Under the pieces are notes generated by a model. The model was not told the DNA's origin. It was given only the letters and a program-made list of their open reading frames with translations, and did not search any database. A DNA stretch of 64,000 bases from NCBI GenBank assembly GCA_009781005.1, contig WQYX01000011.1, forward strand, positions 1 to 64,000, read 5' to 3'. This document shows positions 55,758-64,000 of the stretch, piece after piece (the stretch's first letter is position 1; each line of letters opens with the position of its first letter). A program made the position numbers and the translations under genes. Source of the DNA: Polyangiaceae bacterium. Its GTDB lineage: Bacteria > Myxococcota_A > Polyangia > Polyangiales > Polyangiaceae.

Positions 55758-57062
55758 TTAGAGCGTGCCGCCCGCAGCACGGCATTGATTTTCAAATGCG
55801 GCAACGTCGGCAGGTGGCTTGCCCGCTTTCTTCGCCCATCGCGCCAGCGTACACGCGCGCGGCTCGCCGTTCGGCGCGGTCGCGTCGGAGTTCTCTGGCG
55901 CAGCGTCATGCGCGGTGTGCCGCGAAGGCGTTTGAGCGTCGACAATGGGAACGGTGACGTGCGACGGAGGGCGATGCATGACCCAGAGGAACGCTCCTCC
56001 GATTGCAAACGCAGCGATGCCGAGCGCGATCCCAAGGACGACGGGGGCACGAGAAGGCACACGAGCGCTTTGTGCCCAACGCGGAGAAGCTTGCGCAACG
56101 CCCCGAGGTCTTGCAGGCATGGCGCGCACGGTGGGAATGCGACGCGCGTCGGATGGTGACGACGGGGGGAGGCCGGCCGTTGGCGCCGACGCCGGCATCG
56201 CGTGATCTGCGAGCAACGTCCCGCCTGCATTCGAATCGGCCGGAGAATCCAGCGCCGTCAACGGCACCGTCTTCAAGAGCGTGGGCGCCGCGTGCGCCGC
56301 GACGGATGCCTTCGTGCGCACGACCATGGCCGTGATGTTGTCGTGGCCACCGCGAGCGTTCGCAAGATCCACGAGCTGACCGGCTGCCTGCTGCGCTGGC
56401 TTCGATCCCGCGATGTCGAGGATCTCTCCGGGACCGACGAGATCGCTCAAGCCATCCGAGCAAAGAACGAAGACGTCGCCAGCAACAAAGGCAACGGGGT
56501 CGGATCGGAATTCGACGTCCACGTCCTTCGCGATACCGAGTGCACGCAGGATCTTGTTCGCATCCGGGTGATTCGCTGCATCTTCGGGTCGAAGCACGTT
56601 GTGATCGACCATGGCCTGGACCATGGAGTGATCCTTGGTGATCTGCAGCGCCACCCCGGCGTGAACGAAGTAGATGCGGCTGTCGCCGACGTGCGCAATC
56701 TCGGCGCCACCCGCGTGGATGAGCACCACCACGACGGTGGAACCCGGGCGTTGACCGCTCTCTGTCGGAGGCATGGACCAAACGCGCCGGTTGGCTTCCT
56801 CGATGGCGACGCGCAACGCATCTCGAGGTGCGGCGGTCTCGGGTGCGGCTTGCACGAGCTCGACGATCGTTTTGACTGCGAGCTCGGAGGCTTCTTTTCC
56901 ACTGGCGTGACCGCCCATGCCGTCGCACACGACCGCGAGCAGTCCGAGCGGCGTCTCGACGTGCGCCGCCGAGTCTTCATTCACTTGCTTGGTTGGGTCG
57001 CGGCCCGGATCGGTCCGGAACGCAATCTCGACCGCCGGGATCTGGAGAGCCTCTTCACTCAC
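55758..57062 (-). CDS. PP2C-family Ser/Thr phosphatase with TM tail
   Basis: 434 residues. PP2C motifs: QVNEDSAAHV, VVCDGMGGHASG, AHVGDSRIYF, CSDGLSDLV and GGHDNITAMVV, with the metal-binding aspartates in place. After about 240 catalytic residues and a Pro-rich linker comes one TM helix near 337-360 (APVVLGIALGIAAFAIGGAFLW) and a short outside tail with two cysteines. It reverses Ser/Thr kinase action. The GTG start 57062 overlaps the VWA-FHA stop (GTGA). Confidence 0.92.
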   Translation of the reverse strand: MSEEALQIPAVEIAFRTDPGRDPTKQVNEDSAAHVETPLGLLAVVCDGMGGHASGKEASELAVKTIVELVQAAPETAAPRDALRVAIEEANRRVWSMPPTESGQRPGSTVVVVLIHAGGAEIAHVGDSRIYFVHAGVALQITKDHSMVQAMVDHNVLRPEDAANHPDANKILRALGIAKDVDVEFRSDPVAFVAGDVFVLCSDGLSDLVGPGEILDIAGSKPAQQAAGQLVDLANARGGHDNITAMVVRTKASVAAHAAPTLLKTVPLTALDSPADSNAGGTLLADHAMPASAPTAGLPPSSPSDARRIPTVRAMPARPRGVAQASPRWAQSARVPSRAPVVLGIALGIAAFAIGGAFLWVMHRPPSHVTVPIVDAQTPSRHTAHDAAPENSDATAPNGEPRACTLARWAKKAGKPPADVAAFENQCRAAGGTL

Positions 57063-59476
57063 GAGTCGACCTGAACGCTGAATTCCACGGGCCCGAAACG
57101 AAGCGTGCCCCCTGGCGGCACGGTCGTCCAGACGCCCGCCGCAATTCGCGCTCCTCCGACGTACGTTCCGTTGTTCGACTGTTCGTCGCGCACGTAAAGC
57201 TGTCCTGCTTCGAACTTGAGCGTCGCATGAAAGCCGCTCACCCGCGGCTCCGTGAGCGTCACCGCGCACCGAGCCGAATCACGACCAACGCACACCTCGA
57301 CGCCCGCGCGAATCGCAAACTGACCGGCAGCACCGAGAATGGTTGCACCGGTTGGCGGATTGGACCCATACGGATTGGGCGGAGGTGTGAGTGCCGGTGA
57401 CTCCATGGCTCCGGTGAGCGGAAACGTCGGAGCCTCGGACGCGGACGCCGACAGATCGCGAGGCAAAGGCTGACCGCACGAAAAACACACCGACGACTGA
57501 CCGGGTACAGCCATGGTGAGCGTGTTGCACGCGGGGCAGCGCACCTGATGAACAGGCGCGCCCCCCGCATCAGCTAAAGGGTAGCCACCTCCTCCTGCGT
57601 CAGGCGGAGGGAACGGCCCTGCCGCCTGCACTGGAGGCGAAGGCGGACCAAAGGGGGAACCAACATCCGATGAAGCGCCATAACCACCGCCGCCGTAGTT
57701 GCCGGGAGGCGGTTGATAACCACCGCCGCCACCATAACCGCCAGCCACGACGGGAGACGGAGGCGGCTGGTGCCCGCGCCTTCCCCGACCACCACCGCCA
57801 CCACCGCGCAAAAGCACGATGAGGAGAAGGAGAATGACGACGGCGAGACCGGCGCCGCCAAGGATGAGCGGCAAGTTGAAAGGCTTCTTCCCAGCCTTCA
57901 GCGTGAGGACGGTGTCGGCCGTGACGCCGCTCGCGCGCTTGGCTTTGTTGTCGTAAATCACGAGCCGCGTCACCGCGGCGTCGCCCGTGCCGTCGAGGAT
58001 TTTTTCGTCGTCGGGCACGTTGATCGTCACGGAGGTCTCGCTGGCATCCACCGCGACGCCACGCATGTTCTGGGCAGTGAGATTTTGCATTGCCTTCTTG
58101 GCAATGTCGAGATCGTTGCGGTTGACGTTTTGATCGGGCTTGGTGCCCGCGGGAACGAAGTACGCCTCGGCGCGCGTCTTGTCTCCGCCCCAACAGAAGT
58201 CGCCGTAGATGCGAACGGTGCCCCCAGGATACACGGGATTTTTGTCTGCTTCGGCCTTCGTCTGCGCCACGTTGATGTCGAGCGGCCACGACGTTGGGTC
58301 AACACCGATGGGAACGTTTTGAAAGCTGCCGTCCGGCATGATGGGCGGCTGGGTGTTGAAGACGAGATTGAACGACTGCTCGGACATGGTGGCGAGACAG
58401 GCTATGCGCCACTTGACGACCCACATCTGATCGAAACGCTGCTTGACGAGAGAGAAGATGGTCTTGGCTTTGTCGATTCCTTGGCCGGTGCGAACGATGT
58501 CGAAGAAGCCGCCGATCTCCGGATTCGACAGGTCCTGCATGAACTGCATGTCGTTCGCGGCGTAGATCTCGTTGGTGAGTCCGCCCGCGTTCGGGAAGAA
58601 GATCGAGATGACCGGTAACGGCGTCTTCGGCGCGAGAGGATTGTCTTCTGGGAAGCGGCCTTTGTTGAAGTACTGCTTCATCATCTCGGCACTGGGCGAG
58701 GCACTCGCCGCGTCTTCACGGCCCGCACCGTTCGACAAGACCACCATCGCCTGATGCATGGGCACGTTTTGGATCGAGCCCGTGTTGCCGATGTCGCCAA
58801 ATGACGAAGCAATGGCTTTGATCTGGTTGAACATCGGACGACCGCGCTGGTGCGACGGCGACGGCGACGTGACCTTGTTTAGAACGGTCACGAGCGTCCC
58901 GATTTGCGACGCCGGCACCCACGACGAGGCCTGGACGTACGTGCTGATGCGGTCGTCGAAGATAATCAGCTTTGCGATGTCGTTCGGCCCCAGCGCCCGA
59001 ATGAACTGATCGGCGACCTTGCGCGCGTCTTCGAACCTTGCACCCATCATGCTCGACGCGTCGAGCGCAATGAGCCACGCCGTTCCAACGAGTGGATCTT
59101 TGGTCGAGGCCGCCCAGCTCGCTTTGCCCTCGAACCTGGCCGGAACGTCGGCGCCGTCGACGCGCACCATGAGGTGAGCGTCGTTGTCCGGAAATGCAAA
59201 CGGCGTCCAAAGCGCATTCTTCGTCTCGACCGCCTTCGAGATGCAGTCGAGCAGATCGTTGCCTTTTTTCTGCCCGCAGCCGGCGTTCGTGACCACCTCG
59301 CTCATCGGTGTAAATTGCACGATTTCGACGACGGTCGTGATCACCGGCTGGCCACCCGTGATGCCGGCGCGCGGGTCGATCCGGAGGATGCGGGCTGTTG
59401 GTGCGGCACCTGAGGCGCGCGCGAAAAGCAGCACCGCGACGAGTGCGAGCCACGCGGTGATTGTTCGCTTGGTCAT
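57059..59476 (-). CDS. Exported VWA-like domain joined by a TM helix to a zinc ribbon and FHA domain
   Basis: 805 residues. Signal peptide MTKRTITAWLALVAVLLFARASGAA, then a VWA-like domain at about 130-330 (LIALDASSMMGARFEDARKVADQFI), beta-rich region, TM helix near 537-560 (LPLILGGAGLAVVILLLLIVLL), Gly/Pro-rich cytoplasmic linker, zinc ribbon VRCPACNTLTMAVPGQSSVCFSCGQ, and C-terminal FHA (VCVGRDSARCAVTL, VSGFHATLKF, DEQSNNGTYVGG). A receptor-like layout: outside ligand domain, inside phosphothreonine reader. ATG 59476 is preferred for the signal peptide; ATG 59488 is also in frame. Confidence 0.85.
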   Translation of the reverse strand: MTKRTITAWLALVAVLLFARASGAAPTARILRIDPRAGITGGQPVITTVVEIVQFTPMSEVVTNAGCGQKKGNDLLDCISKAVETKNALWTPFAFPDNDAHLMVRVDGADVPARFEGKASWAASTKDPLVGTAWLIALDASSMMGARFEDARKVADQFIRALGPNDIAKLIIFDDRISTYVQASSWVPASQIGTLVTVLNKVTSPSPSHQRGRPMFNQIKAIASSFGDIGNTGSIQNVPMHQAMVVLSNGAGREDAASASPSAEMMKQYFNKGRFPEDNPLAPKTPLPVISIFFPNAGGLTNEIYAANDMQFMQDLSNPEIGGFFDIVRTGQGIDKAKTIFSLVKQRFDQMWVVKWRIACLATMSEQSFNLVFNTQPPIMPDGSFQNVPIGVDPTSWPLDINVAQTKAEADKNPVYPGGTVRIYGDFCWGGDKTRAEAYFVPAGTKPDQNVNRNDLDIAKKAMQNLTAQNMRGVAVDASETSVTINVPDDEKILDGTGDAAVTRLVIYDNKAKRASGVTADTVLTLKAGKKPFNLPLILGGAGLAVVILLLLIVLLRGGGGGGRGRRGHQPPPSPVVAGGYGGGGGYQPPPGNYGGGGYGASSDVGSPFGPPSPPVQAAGPFPPPDAGGGGYPLADAGGAPVHQVRCPACNTLTMAVPGQSSVCFSCGQPLPRDLSASASEAPTFPLTGAMESPALTPPPNPYGSNPPTGATILGAAGQFAIRAGVEVCVGRDSARCAVTLTEPRVSGFHATLKFEAGQLYVRDEQSNNGTYVGGARIAAGVWTTVPPGGTLRFGPVEFSVQVDS

Positions 59477-59579
59477 AGTGAAAGGCACTGCCCTTTCCCA
59501 CGCGACCGGGAACCGGTCACGCTGCCGAAAAACGAGCAGCAGGTTACTACGGGACGCTACGGCGCTGCGGATAAAATCA

Positions 59580-59600
59580 GACCGCTTTCAAGTTGACGCG
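59580..59600 (+). repeat. Degenerate motif C
   Basis: GACCGCTTTCAAGTTGACGC plus G matches the exact motif C except for two bases, in the 138-base gap between the FHA gene and the VWA-FHA gene. Nearby GCAGCAGGTTAC resembles a family B right arm. No promoter was recognised in the gap. Confidence 0.45.
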
Positions 59601-59614
59601 AGGTCGAGGCAGGG

Positions 59615-60508
59615 TCAGCGGAGGATTTTCACGATCGTGGAGAAGCCACCGAAACGAATCTTGTCGCCGTCATGCAAATCGCGCTTGCCGGTGAAAACGA
59701 GGGGCTCTTCGTTGACGTACGTTCCGTTCGTCGAACCGGTGTCCTCAATCACGATGGTACCCGCAGCGCCGTCAATGCTGAATGCGGCGTGTCGCGAAGA
59801 AATCGTCTGGTCGGCCAGAGGGATATCCACTTTCTCACCCGAGTTCGCGCGCCCAACCGTCTTGCGACCGCCCATGAGGGGCCAAAACTCGCCCAGCGAA
59901 TTCGATTGATAAGAAACGAGAAAACCGCGAAGCGCGTTTGGCTGAAGGTTCGCCGGAATCGCTTGGTTACTCGCCGCTACCTTCGGTGGGTCGCCGTAAG
60001 TGCTGCTCCTTACGGGAGGGACAACGGGCGGTGGCTGTTGGAAGCCCGGATCTTGCGGAGGGTAACCTTGCGGTGGCGCATTGAATCCTCCATACGGCGG
60101 TTGCGGCTGGGGATCGCCGTAACCGCCGGGAGGAGAACCAAAGCCGCCTGGCTGACCGGGGCCACCGAAACCCTGTTGGCCGTAACCACCGCTGTATTGA
60201 TCGTTCCCGAACGACATGCCATCAATCGCGATGGGATGACCGAATGGGCAGAAACTTGCGCCACGCGGGATCTCGTGGCCATCGCTGCAGCGCGCGGTGT
60301 CGCTTTGAGCTTGCGGAGAGCCGAAGCCCGCAGGCGGCGGTTCGCCAAAGCCACCACCACCGCCGCCCGCAGGCGGGGGCGCGGGCGGAGGGAAGCCACC
60401 AGGCGATGAACCAAAACCTTGCGCACTTGCACCGGCCAACGGCGCTCCGCAGCCATTGCAAAACTTGTCCGTCGTTTGGGGGATCACACCGCACTGACAC
60501 GGATTCAT
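59615..60508 (-). CDS. Zinc-ribbon and FHA-domain protein
   Basis: 297 residues. Short zinc ribbon CQCGVIPQTTDKFCNGCG at 4-21, Gly/Pro-rich low-complexity region to about 200, and a C-terminal FHA domain (VGRANSGEKVDIPLADQTISSRHAAFSI, DTGSTNGTYVNEEPLV). No signal peptide or TM helix, so cytoplasmic. Reads phosphothreonine marks. It heads the six-gene minus-strand run and has a strong GGTGAGGAG ribosome site and a plausible promoter (60552-60581). Confidence 0.88.
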   Translation of the reverse strand: MNPCQCGVIPQTTDKFCNGCGAPLAGASAQGFGSSPGGFPPPAPPPAGGGGGGFGEPPPAGFGSPQAQSDTARCSDGHEIPRGASFCPFGHPIAIDGMSFGNDQYSGGYGQQGFGGPGQPGGFGSPPGGYGDPQPQPPYGGFNAPPQGYPPQDPGFQQPPPVVPPVRSSTYGDPPKVAASNQAIPANLQPNALRGFLVSYQSNSLGEFWPLMGGRKTVGRANSGEKVDIPLADQTISSRHAAFSIDGAAGTIVIEDTGSTNGTYVNEEPLVFTGKRDLHDGDKIRFGGFSTIVKILR

Positions 60509-60551
60509 CGTTTCTCCTCACCTCACGCCAGTTCGTCCGACGCTCGTGCAC

Positions 60552-60581
60552 AGCATATCGGAACTGAATAAAAAAGAACAA
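60552..60581 (-). promoter_or_regulatory. Candidate sigma-70-like promoter for the FHA/PP2C/copper run
   Basis: On the minus strand TTGTTC (-35, 60581-60576) and TATGCT (-10, 60557-60552) are separated by 18 bases, in an AT-rich island unlike its surroundings, about 45 bases upstream of the FHA gene start. Unverified. Confidence 0.45.
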
Positions 60582-60645
60582 AGGTCCGTGTCCAGCGCTG
60601 CTTGATATGTCGTCGAACGACGAAACGACCCCGGCCCGGCGTTGC

Positions 60646-61923
60646 CTAGCGTACCCTAGAATCAGCGAGCGCTGCTTCGGCGGCAGCGGCCTCGATCACG
60701 ACACGCAAGGGAACCCGGTGGTTGCGCGCTGCCGCGAGGCACGCGTCGAACTCCGGTTTGCGCAAAGGGGGACCGAACGCGTCCTCGGCGATCTTGACGG
60801 GGATGACGCCGAACGGCGTTGAGACATGCTCGACGCGCCGCGGACGTTCGATGCGCGCGACCTCGTAATGCCGGACGCCGATCGTCGTGCTCTCACGCAG
60901 CATGATCGCGGCGATGGCGTCGCGAAGAGCGAGCGGGGCGAGCGCACCGAGTTGAAACGCCGGCCGCCCCTTCTTCATGACGAGGGGAACGGCCCACGCA
61001 TCGAGTGCACCACCTGCGAAGAGCGCGTCGATGCAATGACCGAGCAACTCGCCGGTTGCATCGTCGATGTTCGCCTCGACGACGACGTGCGAAGCGGAGG
61101 GACCCGAGGCGTGCGCGACCGGCGTTCCGAGCACCGCGCGGAGAAGGTTCGGCCGATCGGCGAGTGTTGCGGTGCCCGCACCCCAACCCGTGCGCTCGGG
61201 AGAAAACGTTGGCCAGCGCGTCGTACTCTCGGCATGCGCACCAACGATGGCCGCACCGGTGGGTGTGACGAGCTCGAAGGCAACGCCCGCATCGTACGTT
61301 GGAAAGCCCTGCAGGCACTCGACGACGGCAGGCGGCGGTAACGGCAAAATACCATGCCGAGCCTTCACCCATCCGTGGCCCATGGGCAGCGGCGAGACAA
61401 CGAGGCGCGCACCAAGGTAGTCGAGCGCCGCGGCGCTTCCTACGACGTCGACGATGGCGTCGACGGCGCCGACTTCGTGCAAATGCACGTCGTCGGGCGG
61501 CATGCCGTGCACCCTCGCCTCGGACTCCGCGAGTCTTCGGAACGTCGCTTGCGCCCTCGCTTTGATGCCGGGCGATAGCTCCGACTCGTCCAGCATCGTG
61601 CGAATCGCGCCGTAGGTTCGCTCGGGCTGAGCAGCGTCGACGTGAACGTCAAACGCCGTTGCGACGATCCCGCTTCGTTCACGCGTGCCGAAGTGGAGGT
61701 GGAAGCCATGGAGCGACAGCACGGAGGCCGCCTCGACGATGACGTGCTCGGGGACGCCGAGATCGACGAGCGCTGCGATGATCATGTCGCCCGCGAGTCC
61801 GCTCGGCGCATCCAAGAAGAGAATCTTGCCGCTGCCGGCATCGCGCTCGAGAACGTCGCGCTTCACGCGAGCATCGCCGTGCACGTGATCGTGATGATCG
61901 TGCGCGTGGTGATGATCGCTCAT
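60646..61923 (-). CDS. larC: Nickel-pincer cofactor cyclometallase LarC
   Basis: Inserts nickel into the pincer nucleotide cofactor used by lactate racemase-type enzymes. 425 residues in one uninterrupted frame. The His-rich N-terminus HHHAHDHHDHVHG is a likely nickel store. LFLDAPSGLAGDMIIAALVDLG and HLHEVGAVDAIVDVVGSA are family signatures, and EANIDDATGELLG marks the C-terminal part, split in some lactobacilli. Overlaps larB by four bases. Confidence 0.92.
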   Translation of the reverse strand: MSDHHHAHDHHDHVHGDARVKRDVLERDAGSGKILFLDAPSGLAGDMIIAALVDLGVPEHVIVEAASVLSLHGFHLHFGTRERSGIVATAFDVHVDAAQPERTYGAIRTMLDESELSPGIKARAQATFRRLAESEARVHGMPPDDVHLHEVGAVDAIVDVVGSAAALDYLGARLVVSPLPMGHGWVKARHGILPLPPPAVVECLQGFPTYDAGVAFELVTPTGAAIVGAHAESTTRWPTFSPERTGWGAGTATLADRPNLLRAVLGTPVAHASGPSASHVVVEANIDDATGELLGHCIDALFAGGALDAWAVPLVMKKGRPAFQLGALAPLALRDAIAAIMLRESTTIGVRHYEVARIERPRRVEHVSTPFGVIPVKIAEDAFGPPLRKPEFDACLAAARNHRVPLRVVIEAAAAEAALADSRVR

Positions 61924-62711
61924 GGCGTGGCCTTCGACTTTATCGCGCAGAGCGCGCGCGCACCCGCGCGCAAGATCCTGGCAGCAGCGAACGCGGCTCC
62001 GAAACCGTTATCGATATTCACCACCGTGATCCCTGACGCGCAGCTCGTCATCATTCCGCACATTGCCGTGATGCCCCCGAAGGCTGCGCCATAACCCACC
62101 GACGTTGGCACCGCGATGACGGGCACATCCACGAGGCCGCCTACCACGCTCGCGAGTGCTCCTTCCATGCCTGCGATGACGATGATGACATGGGCTTGCT
62201 CGAGCACCGGTTGCTTGTGGAGGAGACGATGGATGCCGGCAACGCCCACGTCGAACACGCGCTCGAAGCACACCCCGAGCATGCGCATGGTCTCGGCGCA
62301 CTCCTCGGCAACGGGCAGATCGCTCGTACCCGCGCTGACGAGCGCCACCTTCACGTCGGACAGCGCCGCGATCGGCGACTGCTCGAGCGCGCACGTCCGC
62401 GCCAGCGCCGAGTAGCGCATCCCACCGATCTCGCGCGCGACGAACGCCGCATTCGCCTCGTCGATACGTGTAATGAGCACGTTTTGCCCCATGCGCGCGA
62501 GCTCGCGCGCGATGGCCACGATCTGCTCCTTGGTCTTTCCCTCACCGAGGATCACTTCGGGGGCGCCTTGCCGAAGAGCGCGATGATGATCGACGGTCGC
62601 GAAGCCGAGATCGACGAACGGCAAGTGGCGCAAATCGGCGACGGCGTCGTCGATGGTTTTCGCGCCTGCCTTCACGCCTACGAGCAGATCTTTGAGACGT
62701 GCTTCATCCAC
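61920..62711 (-). CDS. larB: Nickel-pincer cofactor biosynthesis protein LarB
   Basis: Carboxylates and hydrolyses nicotinic acid adenine dinucleotide, the first pincer-cofactor step. 263 residues. The C-terminal half is PurE-like: VALVSAGTSDLPVAEECAETMRMLG, VIIVIAGMEGALASVVGGLVDVPVIAVPTSVGYG and GITVVNIDNGFGAAFAA. No larA, larE or other nickel racemase gene lies in the window. Confidence 0.93.
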   Translation of the reverse strand: MDEARLKDLLVGVKAGAKTIDDAVADLRHLPFVDLGFATVDHHRALRQGAPEVILGEGKTKEQIVAIARELARMGQNVLITRIDEANAAFVAREIGGMRYSALARTCALEQSPIAALSDVKVALVSAGTSDLPVAEECAETMRMLGVCFERVFDVGVAGIHRLLHKQPVLEQAHVIIVIAGMEGALASVVGGLVDVPVIAVPTSVGYGAAFGGITAMCGMMTSCASGITVVNIDNGFGAAFAAARILRAGARALCAIKSKATP

Positions 62712-62797
62712 GCGCGCTCCTTAGCATGGGACGGCGTGCACGCGTCACGCTGTCCCGACGCACCAACGTCGCAATCCGTCCGTGCTAGCTTCGCGCC

Positions 62798-63835
62798 ATG
62801 CAAACGGAAGCCATGGTCATGCGCGCAACGGGGGGGCCCGAGGTCCTCACACGAGAGACGATCGAACTATCGGATCCGGGGCCGCGCGAGGTTCGAATCC
62901 GTGTGCGCGCGGTTGCACTGAACCACCTCGATCTCTGGGTGCGCGGGGGGCTTCCACGCATGCGCTACGAGTTTCCCCATCGCCTCGGCGCGGACGTCGC
63001 CGGCGAAGTCGACGCCGTCGGTCCCGGCGCCATCAACGCAAAGGTGGGCGACCGCGTGGTCGTCAATCCGGGGCTGTCTTGCGGCGTATGCGAGCGCTGC
63101 TTGAGCGGGCAAGACACCCTTTGCCACAGCTACCGCATCATGGGTGAAAGTACGCAGGGCGGTTACGCGCGGCACATCGTGGTGCCGGACGCGAACCTCT
63201 TGCCCATGCCTGCAAACTTGCCCTTCACCGACGTCGCCGCCGTCCCCCTCTGCTTTCTGACGGCATGGCAGATGGTCGTTCGCAGAGGCGACGTCCGCCC
63301 CGGTCAGACCGTGCTCATTCAGGCCGCCGGTAGCGGCGTTTCGAGCGCGGCGATCCAGATCGCGAAGATGCTCGGTGCGCGCGTCCTCACGACGACGAGC
63401 ACCGACGAGAAGGCCGCACGCGCGAGGGCGCTCGGCGCCGACGAGATCATCAACTACACCACGCACGACTTCGTTGCAGAATGCAAGCGATTGACGAACA
63501 AGAGAGGCGTCGACGTCGTCATCGAGCACGTGGGCGGCGAAGTTTTCTCGAAAAGCATCCTCGCCACCACGAACGGCGGCCGCGTCGTCACGTGCGGAGC
63601 AACGACAGGCTCTACGCCGACCGTCGATCTGCGCCACATCTTCTTCCGTCAAATCCAGGTGCTCGGTTCGACGATGGGCTCGAAGGGAGATCTGTTCGGG
63701 ATCCTCCGCCTCGTCGAGCAAGGCAAGCTTCGACCGGTGGTCGATCGCGTCATGCCTCTGTGGAGCGCGGCCGAGGCGCATCGGCTGCTTGAGGCACGCA
63801 AGGTATTCGGCAAACTCGTTCTCGAGGTGGATTGA
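62798..63835 (+). CDS. Zinc-type MDR alcohol dehydrogenase/quinone reductase family protein
   Basis: 345 residues. GroES-like domain with LNHLDLWVRGG, FPHRLGADVAGEVDAVG and a four-cysteine structural-zinc loop CGVCERCLSGQDTLC near 96-110; Rossmann domain LIQAAGSGVSSAAIQIAKMLGARVL near 174-195. The second halves VVIEHVGGEVFSKSI and GRVVTCGATTG are typical. NADP(H)-dependent oxidation or reduction of an unknown substrate. Divergent from larB with 86 bases between. Confidence 0.9.
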   Translation: MQTEAMVMRATGGPEVLTRETIELSDPGPREVRIRVRAVALNHLDLWVRGGLPRMRYEFPHRLGADVAGEVDAVGPGAINAKVGDRVVVNPGLSCGVCERCLSGQDTLCHSYRIMGESTQGGYARHIVVPDANLLPMPANLPFTDVAAVPLCFLTAWQMVVRRGDVRPGQTVLIQAAGSGVSSAAIQIAKMLGARVLTTTSTDEKAARARALGADEIINYTTHDFVAECKRLTNKRGVDVVIEHVGGEVFSKSILATTNGGRVVTCGATTGSTPTVDLRHIFFRQIQVLGSTMGSKGDLFGILRLVEQGKLRPVVDRVMPLWSAAEAHRLLEARKVFGKLVLEVD

Positions 63836-63837
63836 TC

Positions 63838-64000
63838 GTGGCATCGAAGGCCCTGCCCCTCGTCGCGGCTTGTCTTGTCGCCGCATGCAGAAGCTCCGCA
63901 CCGCCTTCAACCCCCGCACCTTCGTCGCCCTCCCCAGCGAGTGCCGCGCCGCTAGCACCCGTTGCCCGCGCCGATCCGACCGACGACGACCTGCTCTATC
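63838..64000 (+). CDS. Lipoprotein, N-terminal part only
   Basis: Starts GTG 63838, two bases after the dehydrogenase stop, and runs off the window. Reads VASKALPLVAACLVAACRSS at the start, so a signal peptide with lipobox VAAC, followed by a Pro/Ala/Ser-rich linker and an acidic DPTDDDLLY. Function not determinable. Confidence 0.7.
   Translation, partial: MASKALPLVAACLVAACRSSAPPSTPAPSSPSPASAAPLAPVARADPTDDDLLY

Noticed and set aside
60646-61923. Programmed frameshift in larC
   Set aside because: Known in some lactobacilli, but here the gene is one continuous frame with both halves present.
1-64000. CRISPR array
   Set aside because: Repeats are dispersed and 20-184 bases long; there is no regular repeat-spacer ladder and no cas gene.
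1-64000. tRNA or rRNA genes
   Set aside because: No cloverleaf with a GTTC-type T loop or rRNA signature was recognised in any intergenic gap.

Overview
The window is high-GC bacterial chromosome that reads like a myxobacterium or close relative (Myxococcota, probably Polyangia). The reasons are a transmembrane Ser/Thr kinase, several FHA proteins, a PP2C phosphatase, a Roadblock protein, glycine-rich lipoproteins, many lipoproteins carrying a zinc ribbon or Pro/Ala-rich linker, and an ABC exporter with N-terminal FHA domains. I found no rRNA, tRNA, CRISPR array, phage or transposase gene. Coding is dense, with many 4-base ATGA/GTGA overlaps, and no gene-free stretch exceeds 300 bases.

Layout: 0.2-4.8 kb holds a Ser/Thr kinase and a minus-strand operon of a PilZ-like protein, a Gfo/Idh oxidoreductase and a sugar-nucleotide epimerase. 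4.9-13.5 kb holds housekeeping genes (purD, a DUF1015 gene, lon, hom, murI-pyrB). 13.5-16.8 kb has envelope genes, including a rhomboid-like protein without catalytic residues. 16.9-20.5 kb is a Tol operon (tolQ, tolR, a TonB/TolA-like gene, tolB) invaded by two small non-coding repeats, one of them inside the tolB signal peptide. 20.5-27.2 kb is a three-gene operon (DUF4236/TerB protein, BrxD-like ATPase with a frameshifted end, Lhr/BrxHI-like helicase) that looks like a stand-alone anti-phage or genome-stress module. 27.4-30.2 kb is a Roadblock-aroQ-accB-accC operon.

30.4-39.3 kb carries an aconitase-family protein that has lost its Fe-S cysteines, a DUF4276-like remnant, a glycosyltransferase/DUF2304 pair, a GT-C-like membrane protein, a lipoprotein methyltransferase, a gamma-glutamyltransferase-like pseudo-enzyme, a DUF72 protein and a lipid A-type acyltransferase. 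39.3-43.3 kb has a single-chain Nfn-like flavoprotein and yggX. 43.4-50 kb has a zinc-ribbon membrane protein, a beta-propeller protein, a membrane MutS homologue, a small winged-helix protein and surE. 50.2-60.5 kb is a near-continuous minus-strand run: FHA protein, VWA-FHA protein, PP2C phosphatase, CopZ, CopA and a triple-FHA ABC transporter, joining phospho-threonine signalling to copper export. 60.6-64 kb has larB-larC, a zinc-type dehydrogenase and the start of a lipoprotein gene.

Three classes of short repeats occupy many gene boundaries. Family A is a 184-base MITE-like element with terminal inverted repeats and CTAG ends. Family B is a 125-150 base imperfect hairpin. Motif C is a 21-base sequence that encodes the last residues, PLSI and stop, of three unrelated proteins. 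The items most worth a second look are the in-frame MITE in tolB, the TerB-ATPase-helicase operon with its frameshift, the Cys-less aconitase homologue, and the phospho-signalling/copper supra-operon.
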